Shown: one piece after another, positions 47,495 to 56,131 of the stretch
How the letters are laid out: the number at the start of each line of letters is the position of its first letter
How positions within the stretch are numbered: position 1 is the first letter of the stretch
Source: JACKAN01 sp964502735
Lineage (GTDB): Bacteria > Bdellovibrionota > Bdellovibrionia > Bdellovibrionales > UBA1609
Length of the DNA: 64,000 bases
Assembly (NCBI GenBank): GCA_964502735.1
Contig: CAZCYD010000007.1
Location: forward strand, 1-64,000
Reading direction: 5' to 3'
Made by a program: the position numbers and the translations under genes
Notes under the pieces: generated by a model
Seen by the model: the letters and a program-made list of their open reading frames with translations, nothing else
What the model was told of the DNA's origin: nothing
The model's database searches: none

Positions 47495-48324
47495 AATTCT
47501 GGTTAGAAAAAAGAGAAAAATTTAATCAATATTTAGATAATCTCGCTTTGTCGACATGGAGTCGTGTTTACAGCTTTTTTGTAGAGTGTGGTTCTGTAAC
47601 GCTTTTTTTATACGATTCGGTAAAGCTTGTAGGCACTCCGCCTCGGCGCACAGACGAGATTATTCGACATATGGAGTTTATTGGCAACAAATCGGTACTT
47701 ATTATCATGTTAACTGGCAGTTTTACGGGCATGGCTCTTTCTTATCAAATTTTTTTGGGATTCCAGCTTGTGAATGCCACAAATCTCGTAGGGCCAACTG
47801 TAGCCTTAGGTATTACTCGTGAACTAGGACCCGTTTTGACGGGGTTGATTGTAGCCGCAAGAGCTGGGGGAGCTATGGCCGCTCGCTTGGGCACTATGAG
47901 AGTGAGTGAACAAATTGATGCCCTCGAAGTGATGGGGGTTGACCCGAAGCAATATTTAGTTATGCCAAGGCTCGTTGCCGCTGTAATCACAATGCCTCTT
48001 TTGTGCGGCATATTTGATTTTATAGCCATGGTAGGGTCTCATTTTCTTTGCGTGAGTGTGTTGGGCTTAGATGAGGCTATTTTTTGGGACAAGATTCAAG
48101 ATTGGATTAATCCAAGCGATATTAATGAAGGGTTAATTAAATCAGCCATTTTTGGAGTTACCTTTTCAGGCATTTGCACTTATAAAGGCTTTCATACTCA
48201 AGGGGGAGCTAAGGGCGTTGGGGAAGCTACAAATGGTGGCGTTGTAAACAGCATGGTTTTAGTTATTATCCTCAACTTTATTCTTACAAACCTTATACGT
48301 TTTTATTACACAATAACTGGGTAA
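47491..48324 (+). CDS. mlaE: MlaE-type phospholipid ABC transporter permease
   Basis: 277 residues, five or six membrane helices. It contains the MlaE signature VGPTVALGITRELGPVLTGLIVAARAGGAMAARLGTMRV (split across about residues 105-145) and EQIDALEVMGVDP. It forms the permease of the Mla/Mkl lipid transporter with MlaF and MlaD and sits in the inner membrane. ATGA overlap with alr. The next gene begins immediately after its stop. Confidence 0.94.
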   Translation: MKFWLEKREKFNQYLDNLALSTWSRVYSFFVECGSVTLFLYDSVKLVGTPPRRTDEIIRHMEFIGNKSVLIIMLTGSFTGMALSYQIFLGFQLVNATNLVGPTVALGITRELGPVLTGLIVAARAGGAMAARLGTMRVSEQIDALEVMGVDPKQYLVMPRLVAAVITMPLLCGIFDFIAMVGSHFLCVSVLGLDEAIFWDKIQDWINPSDINEGLIKSAIFGVTFSGICTYKGFHTQGGAKGVGEATNGGVVNSMVLVIILNFILTNLIRFYYTITG

Positions 48325-49089
48325 GTGGTGGATTTAGCAGCGATTGAACTTAGAAATCTTCGAAAGTCTTTTGATGGTGGCAAAGAGTTTATCTTAAATG
48401 GTATAAACCTCGTTATTCCAAAGGGATCATTGACGGTAATCATTGGCTATTCAGGGACGGGAAAAAGTGTTTTGTTAAAACATATGCTTGGTCTACTTCA
48501 GCCCACATATGGTGAAGTTTATGTTATGGGCCAAAATATCTGGGAGCTTTCTCCTGAGGAGCTGATAAAAACGAGATGTAACTTTGGAGTTTTATTTCAG
48601 CACGCTGCACTATTTGACGATATGACGGTTATTGAGAACGTAGCCTTTCCGTTGCAAGAGCACAGAAGATATTTATCGGCAAAGGAAATCATAGAAATTG
48701 CTGAGAAAAAATTACATATGTCAGGATTAGACTCCAAACATTATAATAAATTACCTGGTGAACTGAGTGGGGGTATGAGAAAAAGAGCGGGTTTAGCGAG
48801 AGCTCTGGCCCTTGATCCAGATATTTTGCTTTATGATGAGCCGACAACAGGATTAGATCCAATTTTAACGGAAATGGTAGATAATCTTATTTTGGACACT
48901 CATCACAAGCGCAGTGGCACGACTTCAATAGTGGTGTCTCATGATTTGATGGCGGCATTTAGAATTGGTCAGAATGTAGTGATGTTAGACAAGGGGAATG
49001 TATTGTTGCAGGGTACTCCTAATGACTTTTTAAAGTCAGATCTAGATTTAGTGAAGCGCTTTGTAGACAAGGGATTGAGAAAAAACTGA
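48325..49089 (+). CDS. mlaF: MlaF-type ABC transporter ATPase
   Basis: 254 residues. Walker A GYSGTGKSVLLK (about 43-54), Q-loop LFQHAALFDDMTV, signature LSGGMRKR and Walker B DILLYDEPTTGLDP, then VVSHD. Drives phospholipid movement through MlaE. GTG start. It overlaps mlaD by one base. Confidence 0.95.
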   Translation: MVDLAAIELRNLRKSFDGGKEFILNGINLVIPKGSLTVIIGYSGTGKSVLLKHMLGLLQPTYGEVYVMGQNIWELSPEELIKTRCNFGVLFQHAALFDDMTVIENVAFPLQEHRRYLSAKEIIEIAEKKLHMSGLDSKHYNKLPGELSGGMRKRAGLARALALDPDILLYDEPTTGLDPILTEMVDNLILDTHHKRSGTTSIVVSHDLMAAFRIGQNVVMLDKGNVLLQGTPNDFLKSDLDLVKRFVDKGLRKN

Positions 49090-50450
49090 TGATAGCAACA
49101 CCTGAATTTAAAGTAGGAATATTAGTTGTCGTTGTTTCGGCACTCATTGGTGGAATGTCCTTAAAGGTAGCCGAGAGCCCAAATCTTTTATCAAGAAGTA
49201 AAAAATATTGGTTTGAAGTTGATGATGCGGGCGGACTGGTCAAAAACTCAGCTGTCAAAATGGCGGGGATCAAGGTTGGAGTCATTGACGATATCAAGTT
49301 GTCTGATGGCCGTGCGCGAGTGCATGTGATGGTGGACAAGGATGTACCCATTACTTCCTCAGCACAAGTTGAGCTGCGAGCCGATGGTATTTTGGGTGAT
49401 AAGCATGTTGAGTTAATACCTGGCAAAGTTGGGGACTCTCCTTTAGAGACGGGGGAGATCTCTTCTGTGGCTAATAAGGCCTCACTTGATAAAGTTATGG
49501 AGCAGATTGGGGATATTGCGAGCTCCCTAAAAGAGGTATCTGAGGTCATTGCTGATGCGGCAAAAGAGGGAAATAAACAGACGGCCATTGGCCGTATTGT
49601 ACTTAATATTGAGAAGTTAACAGAAGATTTGGCTAATATAACAGACGGAAACAAAAATAAGATCAACGTCATTATTGATCAAGTTCATGGAATAACTCAA
49701 ACATTAGATGAGCTAATTAATGACGACTCACCTGAAGGATTTAGAACGGCATGGTCTAGTGCTGTTGAGGGCTTAAAAAACTTTGATAAAACTTTACAAA
49801 ATACACGGGAAATCACAGATAAGCTCAATAGCGGTGAGGGAACACTAGGCAAGCTTATCAACGATGATGATACCGCCGATAACTTAAATAATACGATGGA
49901 AAGTATTAATGCCTTTTTGGGTGGCATTGGCTCCATGGAGATGAGTATAGACTTTCGCAACGAGTTTTTAACTACTGTCGACCAGTCAAAATCATTTTTT
50001 AATGTTAGGATACAACCAGGCCTCGACAGGTATTACGAGCTGGGAATTGTTGACAGCCCTACTGGTGTTACGACTGTAGTGGACAGTACTGTTAACGATG
50101 GGCCTACAACAACCACGACTACAACAAACAGAAATAAAACCAAGTTTAACTTATTATTTGCAAAGAATTTTTGGGATTTTACTATTAAGGGTGGGCTTAT
50201 CGAGAGCGCAGGAGGAGTTGGTGTTGACTACTTTATGTTCGATAAAAAGCTGAGGTTATCAATAGAATCCTTCGATTTTCAAGATTTAAAACTGCGGGCG
50301 TTCTTTCGATATCAGGTTCTCAGAGGTATTTATATCGTGGGCGGTGGAGATGAATTGGCTGACAGTGATCGTCGATCAGCTTTCATTGGAGCTGGAGTTT
50401 TCATCACGAATGATGATTTAAGAACATTAGCGGCTGCAATATCTCTTTAA
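49089..50450 (+). CDS. mlaD: MlaD-like MCE protein with an extra C-terminal domain
   Basis: 453 residues. N-terminal anchor (about 8-26, VGILVVVVSALIGGMSL) and one MCE domain (about 35-125, with GGLVKNSAVKMAGIKVGVI and LRADGILGDKHVEL). A long amphipathic helical region (about 130-290) follows. Unusually, it then has a 160-residue beta-rich domain containing a Thr-rich turn (seven Thr in a row, about 340-346) and ending in GAGVFITNDDLRTLAAAISL, which looks like outer-membrane barrel strands. A normal MlaD ends soon after the MCE domain or helix. It could bridge inner and outer membranes. A TAA ends the operon. Confidence 0.9.
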   Translation: MIATPEFKVGILVVVVSALIGGMSLKVAESPNLLSRSKKYWFEVDDAGGLVKNSAVKMAGIKVGVIDDIKLSDGRARVHVMVDKDVPITSSAQVELRADGILGDKHVELIPGKVGDSPLETGEISSVANKASLDKVMEQIGDIASSLKEVSEVIADAAKEGNKQTAIGRIVLNIEKLTEDLANITDGNKNKINVIIDQVHGITQTLDELINDDSPEGFRTAWSSAVEGLKNFDKTLQNTREITDKLNSGEGTLGKLINDDDTADNLNNTMESINAFLGGIGSMEMSIDFRNEFLTTVDQSKSFFNVRIQPGLDRYYELGIVDSPTGVTTVVDSTVNDGPTTTTTTTNRNKTKFNLLFAKNFWDFTIKGGLIESAGGVGVDYFMFDKKLRLSIESFDFQDLKLRAFFRYQVLRGIYIVGGGDELADSDRRSAFIGAGVFITNDDLRTLAAAISL

Positions 50451-50526
50451 CCAAATTATCTTGACCTGTCCCTCTCCCAAAGTTATCCCCAATACAGGCC
50501 TGCGAGGGAGATCTTCGAGAAAAATC

Positions 50527-50555
50527 TGACGCATTTTATCCGCAGGTTTGGGTAA
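50527..50555 (+). repeat. Dispersed 29-bp motif, copy D
   Basis: TGACGCATTTTATCCGCAGG then TTTGGGTAA, between mlaD (77 bp upstream) and purH (62 bp downstream), reading in the direction of both. It is the most complete match to copy A. Confidence 0.6.
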
Positions 50556-50616
50556 TTGGTGTAAAAATAATAGAAAGCAAGTTTCGTTATTGCGCTAAAT
50601 CGAAAGGGAGAAGGCT

Positions 50617-52152
50617 GTGTTTAGAAATGCTCTTATAAGTGTGGCAGATAAAGAAGGGATTGTAGAATTTGTAAAAGCTTTAGAGCAAATGGGCACTCGA
50701 ATTGTTTCCACTGGTGGAACGGCAAATCTATTAGAAAAAAATGGTATTCATGTCGTAAAAGTCTCAGAGCAAACGGGTTTTCCCGAGGTTATGGATGGAA
50801 GAGTGAAAACACTTCACCCAAAAATTCACATGGCCTTGTTGGCTCGAGACTACATAGAGACAGACATGACAGAATTAAAGGCCCAAGAGTTGGAGCCGTT
50901 CGACCTAGTTGTGGGGAATCTTTACGCCTTTGAAGAGGCCCTAAAAAAAGGGCTTGAAGACCGAGATCTACAAGAATTTATTGATATTGGTGGTCCTTCT
51001 TTTTTGAGAGCGGCAGCTAAAAACTTTTCACGTATCACAACGGTGTGCAATCCTCAAGATTACAGCTTTATTTTGAAGAAAAAGAGCTTAAGTCTTGAAG
51101 ATAGAAAGCAGCTGGCGTCCAAAGTCTTTTATCATGTTTCAGCTTACGACAGTATGGTTGCTCGAGCATTGAATACAAAAAAAAATATGGAGTCAGAATT
51201 GAGTTCCCTAGAGTTTTTTTCTGTGGGGGGGGGACTGAAAAGTCAACTCCGTTACGGCGAAAATCCTCAGCAGGAGGCTACATGGTACAGGTCCTTTGCT
51301 GACTCTGGTCTTCATGATGCAGAAATTATTCAAGGAAAGGCTTTGTCCTATAATAACTTGTTAGACTTAGATGCCGCGATATCTACTCTTAATGAATTTG
51401 AAGCTCCTTGTTGCGTAGCAATTAAACACAACAATCCCTGTGGTGTTGGCTTATCCAATCATTTAACTTTGGCTGTTAGTAAGGGCTTGAGCGCAGATCC
51501 TGTGAGCGTATTTGGTGGTGTTATTGCGTTAAATAGGAGAGTGGATAAAGTTGTTGCTGAGCAGTTAGGTCATATTTTTTTAGAGTGTATAATCGCTCCT
51601 GATTACACGGCCGAAGCCTTAGACATTTTTTCTTCCAAAAAAAACTTGAGAGTTTTAAAGTCAGAAAAAGTTACAAATTGGAAAAATGCATATGATATTC
51701 GAAAAATATTAGGTGGCTTTTTAGTTCAGGAGTCTGATGTGGTACAACCCACCTATCAAGATACGTGGGAAATTGTTGGAAAATCACCAGACCAGGAAGT
51801 TAAAGAGGAAATGGTTTTTGCTATGAAAGTTTGCGCACATCTAAAAAGTAATGCGATAGCCATCTGCTCAAAGGGACAAACATTGGGATTGGGAATGGGG
51901 CAGGTCAATAGAGTCGATGCCGTTCAACAGGCAATTTTACGAATGCAAAATCATCATCCTCGAGCTGGCCTTAAAGTTTTGGCAAGTGATGCCTTTTTTC
52001 CATTTGCTGACTCAGTGGAGTTGGCTGCAAAAGCAGGAATAGAGTGGATAATTCAGCCGGGTGGTTCTGTTAAGGACCAAGATGTGTTTGCTGCTGTTGA
52101 AAGATTTAATATTGGAATGGTACTGACAGGCCGTCGTCACTTTAAGCACTAG
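50617..52152 (+). CDS. purH: Bifunctional AICAR transformylase / IMP cyclohydrolase
   Basis: Last two steps of purine nucleotide synthesis. The N-terminal cyclohydrolase part has VSTGGTANLLEKNG and VMDGRVKTLHPKIH. The C-terminal transformylase part has LRYGENPQQEA, AIKHNNPCGVG, SDAFFPFADSVE and IQPGGSVKDQDV. Length 511 is normal. GTG start with AAAGGGAG 7 bases upstream. It stands alone and is followed by palindrome copy 2. Confidence 0.97.
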   Translation: MFRNALISVADKEGIVEFVKALEQMGTRIVSTGGTANLLEKNGIHVVKVSEQTGFPEVMDGRVKTLHPKIHMALLARDYIETDMTELKAQELEPFDLVVGNLYAFEEALKKGLEDRDLQEFIDIGGPSFLRAAAKNFSRITTVCNPQDYSFILKKKSLSLEDRKQLASKVFYHVSAYDSMVARALNTKKNMESELSSLEFFSVGGGLKSQLRYGENPQQEATWYRSFADSGLHDAEIIQGKALSYNNLLDLDAAISTLNEFEAPCCVAIKHNNPCGVGLSNHLTLAVSKGLSADPVSVFGGVIALNRRVDKVVAEQLGHIFLECIIAPDYTAEALDIFSSKKNLRVLKSEKVTNWKNAYDIRKILGGFLVQESDVVQPTYQDTWEIVGKSPDQEVKEEMVFAMKVCAHLKSNAIAICSKGQTLGLGMGQVNRVDAVQQAILRMQNHHPRAGLKVLASDAFFPFADSVELAAKAGIEWIIQPGGSVKDQDVFAAVERFNIGMVLTGRRHFKH

Positions 52153-52170
52153 ACCGCAAAAATGACAAAT

Positions 52171-52324
52171 ACACATGTTATACCAATTCAAAAAAATAAT
52201 TGTCTAAAATTTAGTGAATACCCCTCATGCTCACACAGCCGCAGCCTTGAGGCTGCGGAACTGCGCGTGAAGGGTATTCACTAAATTTTAGACAATTATT
52301 TTTTTGAATTGGTATAACATGTGT
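52171..52324 (+). repeat. Long inverted repeat element, copy 2
   Basis: Arms 52171-52227 and 52268-52324 are reverse complements over 57 bases with one mismatch. The centre carries the conserved strands TGCTCACACAGC and GAACTGCGCG around the perfect hairpin CCGCAGCCTTGAGGCTGCGG. It begins 19 bp after the purH stop. The outermost ACACATGT/ACATGTGT extension is unique to this copy. The longest of the four copies. Confidence 0.92.
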
Positions 52325-52493
52325 GGATTTTGTTTCACGGGAACCAGACTTATAGCTGGGAGTTGAGTTTGTGTTTGTCTGGCAGATTATCCAGTAGATT
52401 AGCTGTGGAAATCACCTTGTAAAAAGTACTCTTAATTGTGATAATCAGAGAATATTTGATAAATCAATACAAAGACTCTAGAGGATTTAACAG
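52325..52493. other. Leader before the GYF_2/TPR gene
   Basis: I see no gene or clear promoter here. GAGG at 52481-52484 serves as ribosome binding site for the GTG at 52494. Confidence 0.4.
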
Positions 52494-54296
52494 GTGTCAG
52501 ATCAGGATCAAGCATTTTGGTTGGTAAAAAGTAGTGGTCGTATTCTCGGGCCCTACACGAAAAATAGAATCCGTGATCTACTTCGAGAAAAAGAAGTTGT
52601 TGCTCTTGATGAGGTGGGGCTCCCTAAAAGAAAGTGGAACTACATACGAGATCAAAAAGAGTTCTCAGGTGTTTTGGAAGAGCTTAGAATACAGCAAATT
52701 AAAAGTGGATCGGATAAAACACAAACTGTTGGTAGTCATATTGATGATATTACAGGTAGTGTAACTGAAGCTATAATTGAAGATAGTGCAGATGAATTAA
52801 CCAGTGATGTAGAACCACTAAATTTCGAACTTACTCAAGAAATTCCTATACAAGGCGATCTTGAGATAACAGCAGCTAGAGATGTTACCAAAACTGGTAG
52901 AGTCGTAGAAACCAATGAACCATCTAGTAAGAGATATGGTACCGAGGAGCAAGCAAAAAAAAATGTGAGTTCCTTTGCTCAAAGGTTGTGGCGGACAACT
53001 CTTTATATTTTAGCCTTTTCAGCAATACTTCTTGTTGTTAATCACTATGTTTTAAGTCCCAAGTCGAAAAGTACCAAGAATTATAGTGAGCTAACAATAG
53101 CTGATGCTTTTTATACAAATGGCATGTATGAGAGGGCTCTTAAATATTACAAAAAAGCTTATGAGTCCGGTCACGAAAATAAAGAGCCATTACTCCGTTA
53201 CGGTACGCTCTTGATTCAATTGGATAGAAATACCGTAGAAGGCGTTAACCTATTACAGGAGTCATTGAACTTTGATCCACGAAATAGGGTTTATGTCTAT
53301 GCAGGCATAGGTCTAGCAAATATTTTTGACGGAAACCACATCTTCGCCAATAAACATTTGAGAGAAGCCTTGAATATAGAACCGAATCTAACCTCTGCAA
53401 TTGTTAATCTCGGATGGTTGCGTCAACGAGAAGGAGCTATAGATGAGGCTATTGACCTTTATTCCTCTTCGATTATTAAAGGAGCTGGTCGGGTTGATAA
53501 CTCTCCCTACATTTATTTATCTAAAGCGTTAATAGAGAAGTGGAAAAAGTCCGGAAATCAAAAGTATCTAGATGAAGCAAAAAACACATTGCTTTCCATT
53601 GTGGATAATAAAACAGATTACAGGCAAGAGGCTCTGTTATTATTGACTTATATTTACAGTCAAGCGTCTAAATCAGAAGATTATTTTTCTACTCTTGAGA
53701 GGACGTTAGATACAGATCCACTTCTTACCAGTGAGCATTCTCACGACTTAAATATATACCACGATGGTATATCTTGGGGTTCATTCATACGAATGTGTGA
53801 TGAAATTTATGAAAAGAATAAGCAAGATTCTTCAGCTGTTGCGTTGAGTGGTTATTGCTTGTTAAAGGGGAAAGACCTGGTTAGGGCAGAACAAAGATTT
53901 AAAGAATTGGCAAACAAAAGAACTCAAAGTCCTCTGCTACTGGCAGTACATGCTTTTTATCATCAAGTCGTAGGGAATGAGAGTCATGCTGCAATCACTT
54001 TGGGAAAGGCTATTGAGGGAAACAAAAGTGGTAGAAAGTACAGCTTGCCTTTGATTCTAGAAGCGAGAACTTGTCAAGAAATCGGTGATGATGAGTGTGC
54101 ACTTAAAAAATGGAAAGAATTACTGCAAAAAGAGGAAAAAAATATTCAGGCTCTTTCGAATATTGTAATTTTGCAAACCAAGAAAGGAAACATTCAAGGC
54201 TTAGACACCTACGTTAGAGATGCCAGGCTTATTTCAGACAACTACGCGCCAGCAAGATACGCTGAGACATTTTTGTATGATACTAAGAATAAGTAA
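52494..54296 (+). CDS. GYF_2 domain and TPR membrane protein
   Basis: 600 residues, GTG start. The N-terminal 55 residues form a GYF_2 (DUF4339) domain: WLVKSSGRILGPYTKNRIRD, with the conserved Trp near the end (RKWNYI). An acidic linker leads to one membrane helix (about 168-188), and the rest is at least six tetratricopeptide repeats in the periplasm (for example YTNGMYERALKYYKKAYESG). The GYF_2 domain would stay in the cytoplasm. GYF/TPR pairs of this kind occur in the Agl/Glt motility machinery of Myxococcus (GltJ-like) and in Bdellovibrio, and another GYF_2 protein lies at 58556. Role inferred only. Confidence 0.82.
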   Translation: MSDQDQAFWLVKSSGRILGPYTKNRIRDLLREKEVVALDEVGLPKRKWNYIRDQKEFSGVLEELRIQQIKSGSDKTQTVGSHIDDITGSVTEAIIEDSADELTSDVEPLNFELTQEIPIQGDLEITAARDVTKTGRVVETNEPSSKRYGTEEQAKKNVSSFAQRLWRTTLYILAFSAILLVVNHYVLSPKSKSTKNYSELTIADAFYTNGMYERALKYYKKAYESGHENKEPLLRYGTLLIQLDRNTVEGVNLLQESLNFDPRNRVYVYAGIGLANIFDGNHIFANKHLREALNIEPNLTSAIVNLGWLRQREGAIDEAIDLYSSSIIKGAGRVDNSPYIYLSKALIEKWKKSGNQKYLDEAKNTLLSIVDNKTDYRQEALLLLTYIYSQASKSEDYFSTLERTLDTDPLLTSEHSHDLNIYHDGISWGSFIRMCDEIYEKNKQDSSAVALSGYCLLKGKDLVRAEQRFKELANKRTQSPLLLAVHAFYHQVVGNESHAAITLGKAIEGNKSGRKYSLPLILEARTCQEIGDDECALKKWKELLQKEEKNIQALSNIVILQTKKGNIQGLDTYVRDARLISDNYAPARYAETFLYDTKNK

Positions 54297-55014
54297 TAGG
54301 ATTTTTCGAACAAAAATTCATAAGCTTTTATGGATCTTTGTATTTGGCTTAAATGGCTGTAGCCCAGATTATTCACCTGTACAGAATTTAAGCTCAATTA
54401 AAGTTGGATCACCTGAAGTTTCTGATAAGGATGTGGAAGTTCCCCAGAAGTTAATTAAAGACATTGAGTCGATGTATCTCCAGAGTTTAAAAAAACAAGA
54501 TAAAAATTTAGATACACCTGATTTAAAAATATTAATGTCTATTCCTAGAAAATTTCTATCATTTAAAGTCTACTTTTCACCATTAGAAAATAAGTTGGCT
54601 TTTAATCAACCCGTAGAGATAATTTTCTCCAGAGGGGGTGGAAGTATAGACCTGTCAAAGATTGTAACTGGAGAGTCAGGTAGTTTCTACCTCAATACGC
54701 TTATTGATTGGGATGAACTTGGCTTTAAGAAAAATGAAATAAACGAATTTCAAGCCTATTTTATTAGCAATTCCAAAAAGAGAAAAATCAAAAATGAGGT
54801 TTGGGGAGCGGGTTGTAATAGTTATTATAATGTTACAGATATGTTTGATAACGTACTATCCCGACAGGGGTTGCTCCTTAATGCAACAGATGCAAGATAT
54901 ATGGGATTAATAGCAGGAACTTTTGTATTCGTGATTATTAAAAGCAAGGATTTATATTTAGCTACAGTAACTTTTTTAGATTCAAGATATCCGGATCTAA
55001 CTTGTAGGAGCTAG
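54277..55014 (+). CDS. Lipoprotein of unknown function
   Basis: ATG at 54277, overlapping the end of the GYF_2/TPR gene by 20 bases. An in-frame ATG at 54220 would overlap much more. Basic N-terminus and lipobox LNGC (Cys28). The mature protein has no known motif and a hydrophobic stretch near the end (GLIAGTFVFVIIKS). The overlap suggests translation with the GYF_2/TPR protein and a common complex. The next gene follows 1 bp after its stop. Confidence 0.72.
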   Translation: MILRISNRIFRTKIHKLLWIFVFGLNGCSPDYSPVQNLSSIKVGSPEVSDKDVEVPQKLIKDIESMYLQSLKKQDKNLDTPDLKILMSIPRKFLSFKVYFSPLENKLAFNQPVEIIFSRGGGSIDLSKIVTGESGSFYLNTLIDWDELGFKKNEINEFQAYFISNSKKRKIKNEVWGAGCNSYYNVTDMFDNVLSRQGLLLNATDARYMGLIAGTFVFVIIKSKDLYLATVTFLDSRYPDLTCRS

Positions 55015-55015
55015 A

Positions 55016-55984
55016 ATGTCAAAACAGTTTATTAAAGATTTAAGCAATCAAGAACAAATCAGCTCAGAATTTTTGGTGGTAGACAAGCAAGTTCTTAAAG
55101 ATAAAAAGGGTCGTAATTATTTAAATATGAGTTTGTCCGACAAGTCAGGAAGTCTTAATGCAAGAATGTGGGAAAAAATTGACGATGTAGCTAATAAGTT
55201 CGATTCGGGTGATTTTGTTCAAGTTAAGGGGCATGTTCAGATTTATCAAAATAAAAAGCAAATTGTCATCCACGATATTAAAAGAGTCGGAGCTGAGACT
55301 GTTGCCATTGAAGATTTTGTTTCTTCCAGTGCAAATCCTCCAGCTGAAACATTTGAGCAAATATTAAAAATAGTTTCTTCAATTAAAAATAAAAAAATTA
55401 AGGACATTTTATATCATACTTTGGAGAATGAAAATTATAAGCCAAATCTTCTTAAATCCGCCGCAGCGAGATCCATTCACCATGCCTATGTTGGTGGGTT
55501 GCTTGACCATATACTCTCAATTAGTAAGTTGATGGTATTAATTGGGAATCATTACCCCATTTTAGATCTGGATCTACTTATTTTCGGTGCTATTTATCAC
55601 GATATTGGAAAAATTAGGGAGCTTAATCTAGACAATGGAATTCAGTACTCTACAGAGGGACGACTTGTCGGTCACATGGGGATTGGACTAGAGATGTTGG
55701 ATGAGACGTTCAGAGCCCTTTCTATAGATGACTTGGAATTAAAAAGTATTTTAAAACATATTATTTTAAGTCACCATGGTCGATTAGAATATGGGTCTCC
55801 AAAGCGTCCAAAGTTTTTAGAAGCCATAGTTGTCTCAATGATAGATGAGTTAGACAGTCGAATAAACTCTGTTGAAAACTTCATGAAATCAGAGATAGAT
55901 TCACATCAGAGTTGGAGTAGTTTTAATAACCAATACGATCGTTACTTCTATCTAGATATATTGAGAAGTAAGTTATCTGAATAA
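55016..55984 (+). CDS. YhaM-like 3'-5' exoribonuclease (OB fold plus HD domain)
   Basis: 322 residues. The N-terminal OB-fold (about 15-100, NARMWEKIDDVANKF, GHVQIYQNKKQI) is followed by an HD domain with IHHAYVGGLLDH and AIYHDIGKI (about 190-200), then HHG near 260. This is the arrangement of YhaM in Firmicutes and of HD-domain nucleases in other phyla. Cytosolic RNA or DNA 3' end trimming is expected. TAGGAG 6 bases before the ATG. Its stop lies 12 bp before palindrome copy 3. Confidence 0.85.
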   Translation: MSKQFIKDLSNQEQISSEFLVVDKQVLKDKKGRNYLNMSLSDKSGSLNARMWEKIDDVANKFDSGDFVQVKGHVQIYQNKKQIVIHDIKRVGAETVAIEDFVSSSANPPAETFEQILKIVSSIKNKKIKDILYHTLENENYKPNLLKSAAARSIHHAYVGGLLDHILSISKLMVLIGNHYPILDLDLLIFGAIYHDIGKIRELNLDNGIQYSTEGRLVGHMGIGLEMLDETFRALSIDDLELKSILKHIILSHHGRLEYGSPKRPKFLEAIVVSMIDELDSRINSVENFMKSEIDSHQSWSSFNNQYDRYFYLDILRSKLSE

Positions 55985-55996
55985 AACGCGTTTTTG

Positions 55997-56131
55997 TACC
56001 AATTCCAAAGAAATAATTGTCTAAAATTTAGTAAATGCCCCTCATGCTCACACATCCGCAGCCTTGAGGCTGCGGAACTGCGCGTGAGGGGCATTTACTA
56101 AATTTTAGACATTATTTCTTTGGAATTGGTA
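55997..56131 (+). repeat. Long inverted repeat element, copy 3
   Basis: Arms about 48 bases long, starting TACCAATTCC and ending GGAATTGGTA, complementary apart from a one-base insertion. The centre keeps TGCTCACACA, the hairpin CCGCAGCCTTGAGGCTGCGG and GAACTGCGCG. It fills the gap between the YhaM-like gene (plus) and rsmI (minus), 12 bp from one stop and directly abutting the other (the rsmI TAA is at 56134-56132). Its position suits a bidirectional terminator. Confidence 0.92.

Noticed and set aside
49019..49672. Long antisense open frame (217 codons) opposite mlaD
   Set aside because: It lies entirely opposite a well-supported MCE gene, has no ribosome binding site and its composition is that of a shadow frame.
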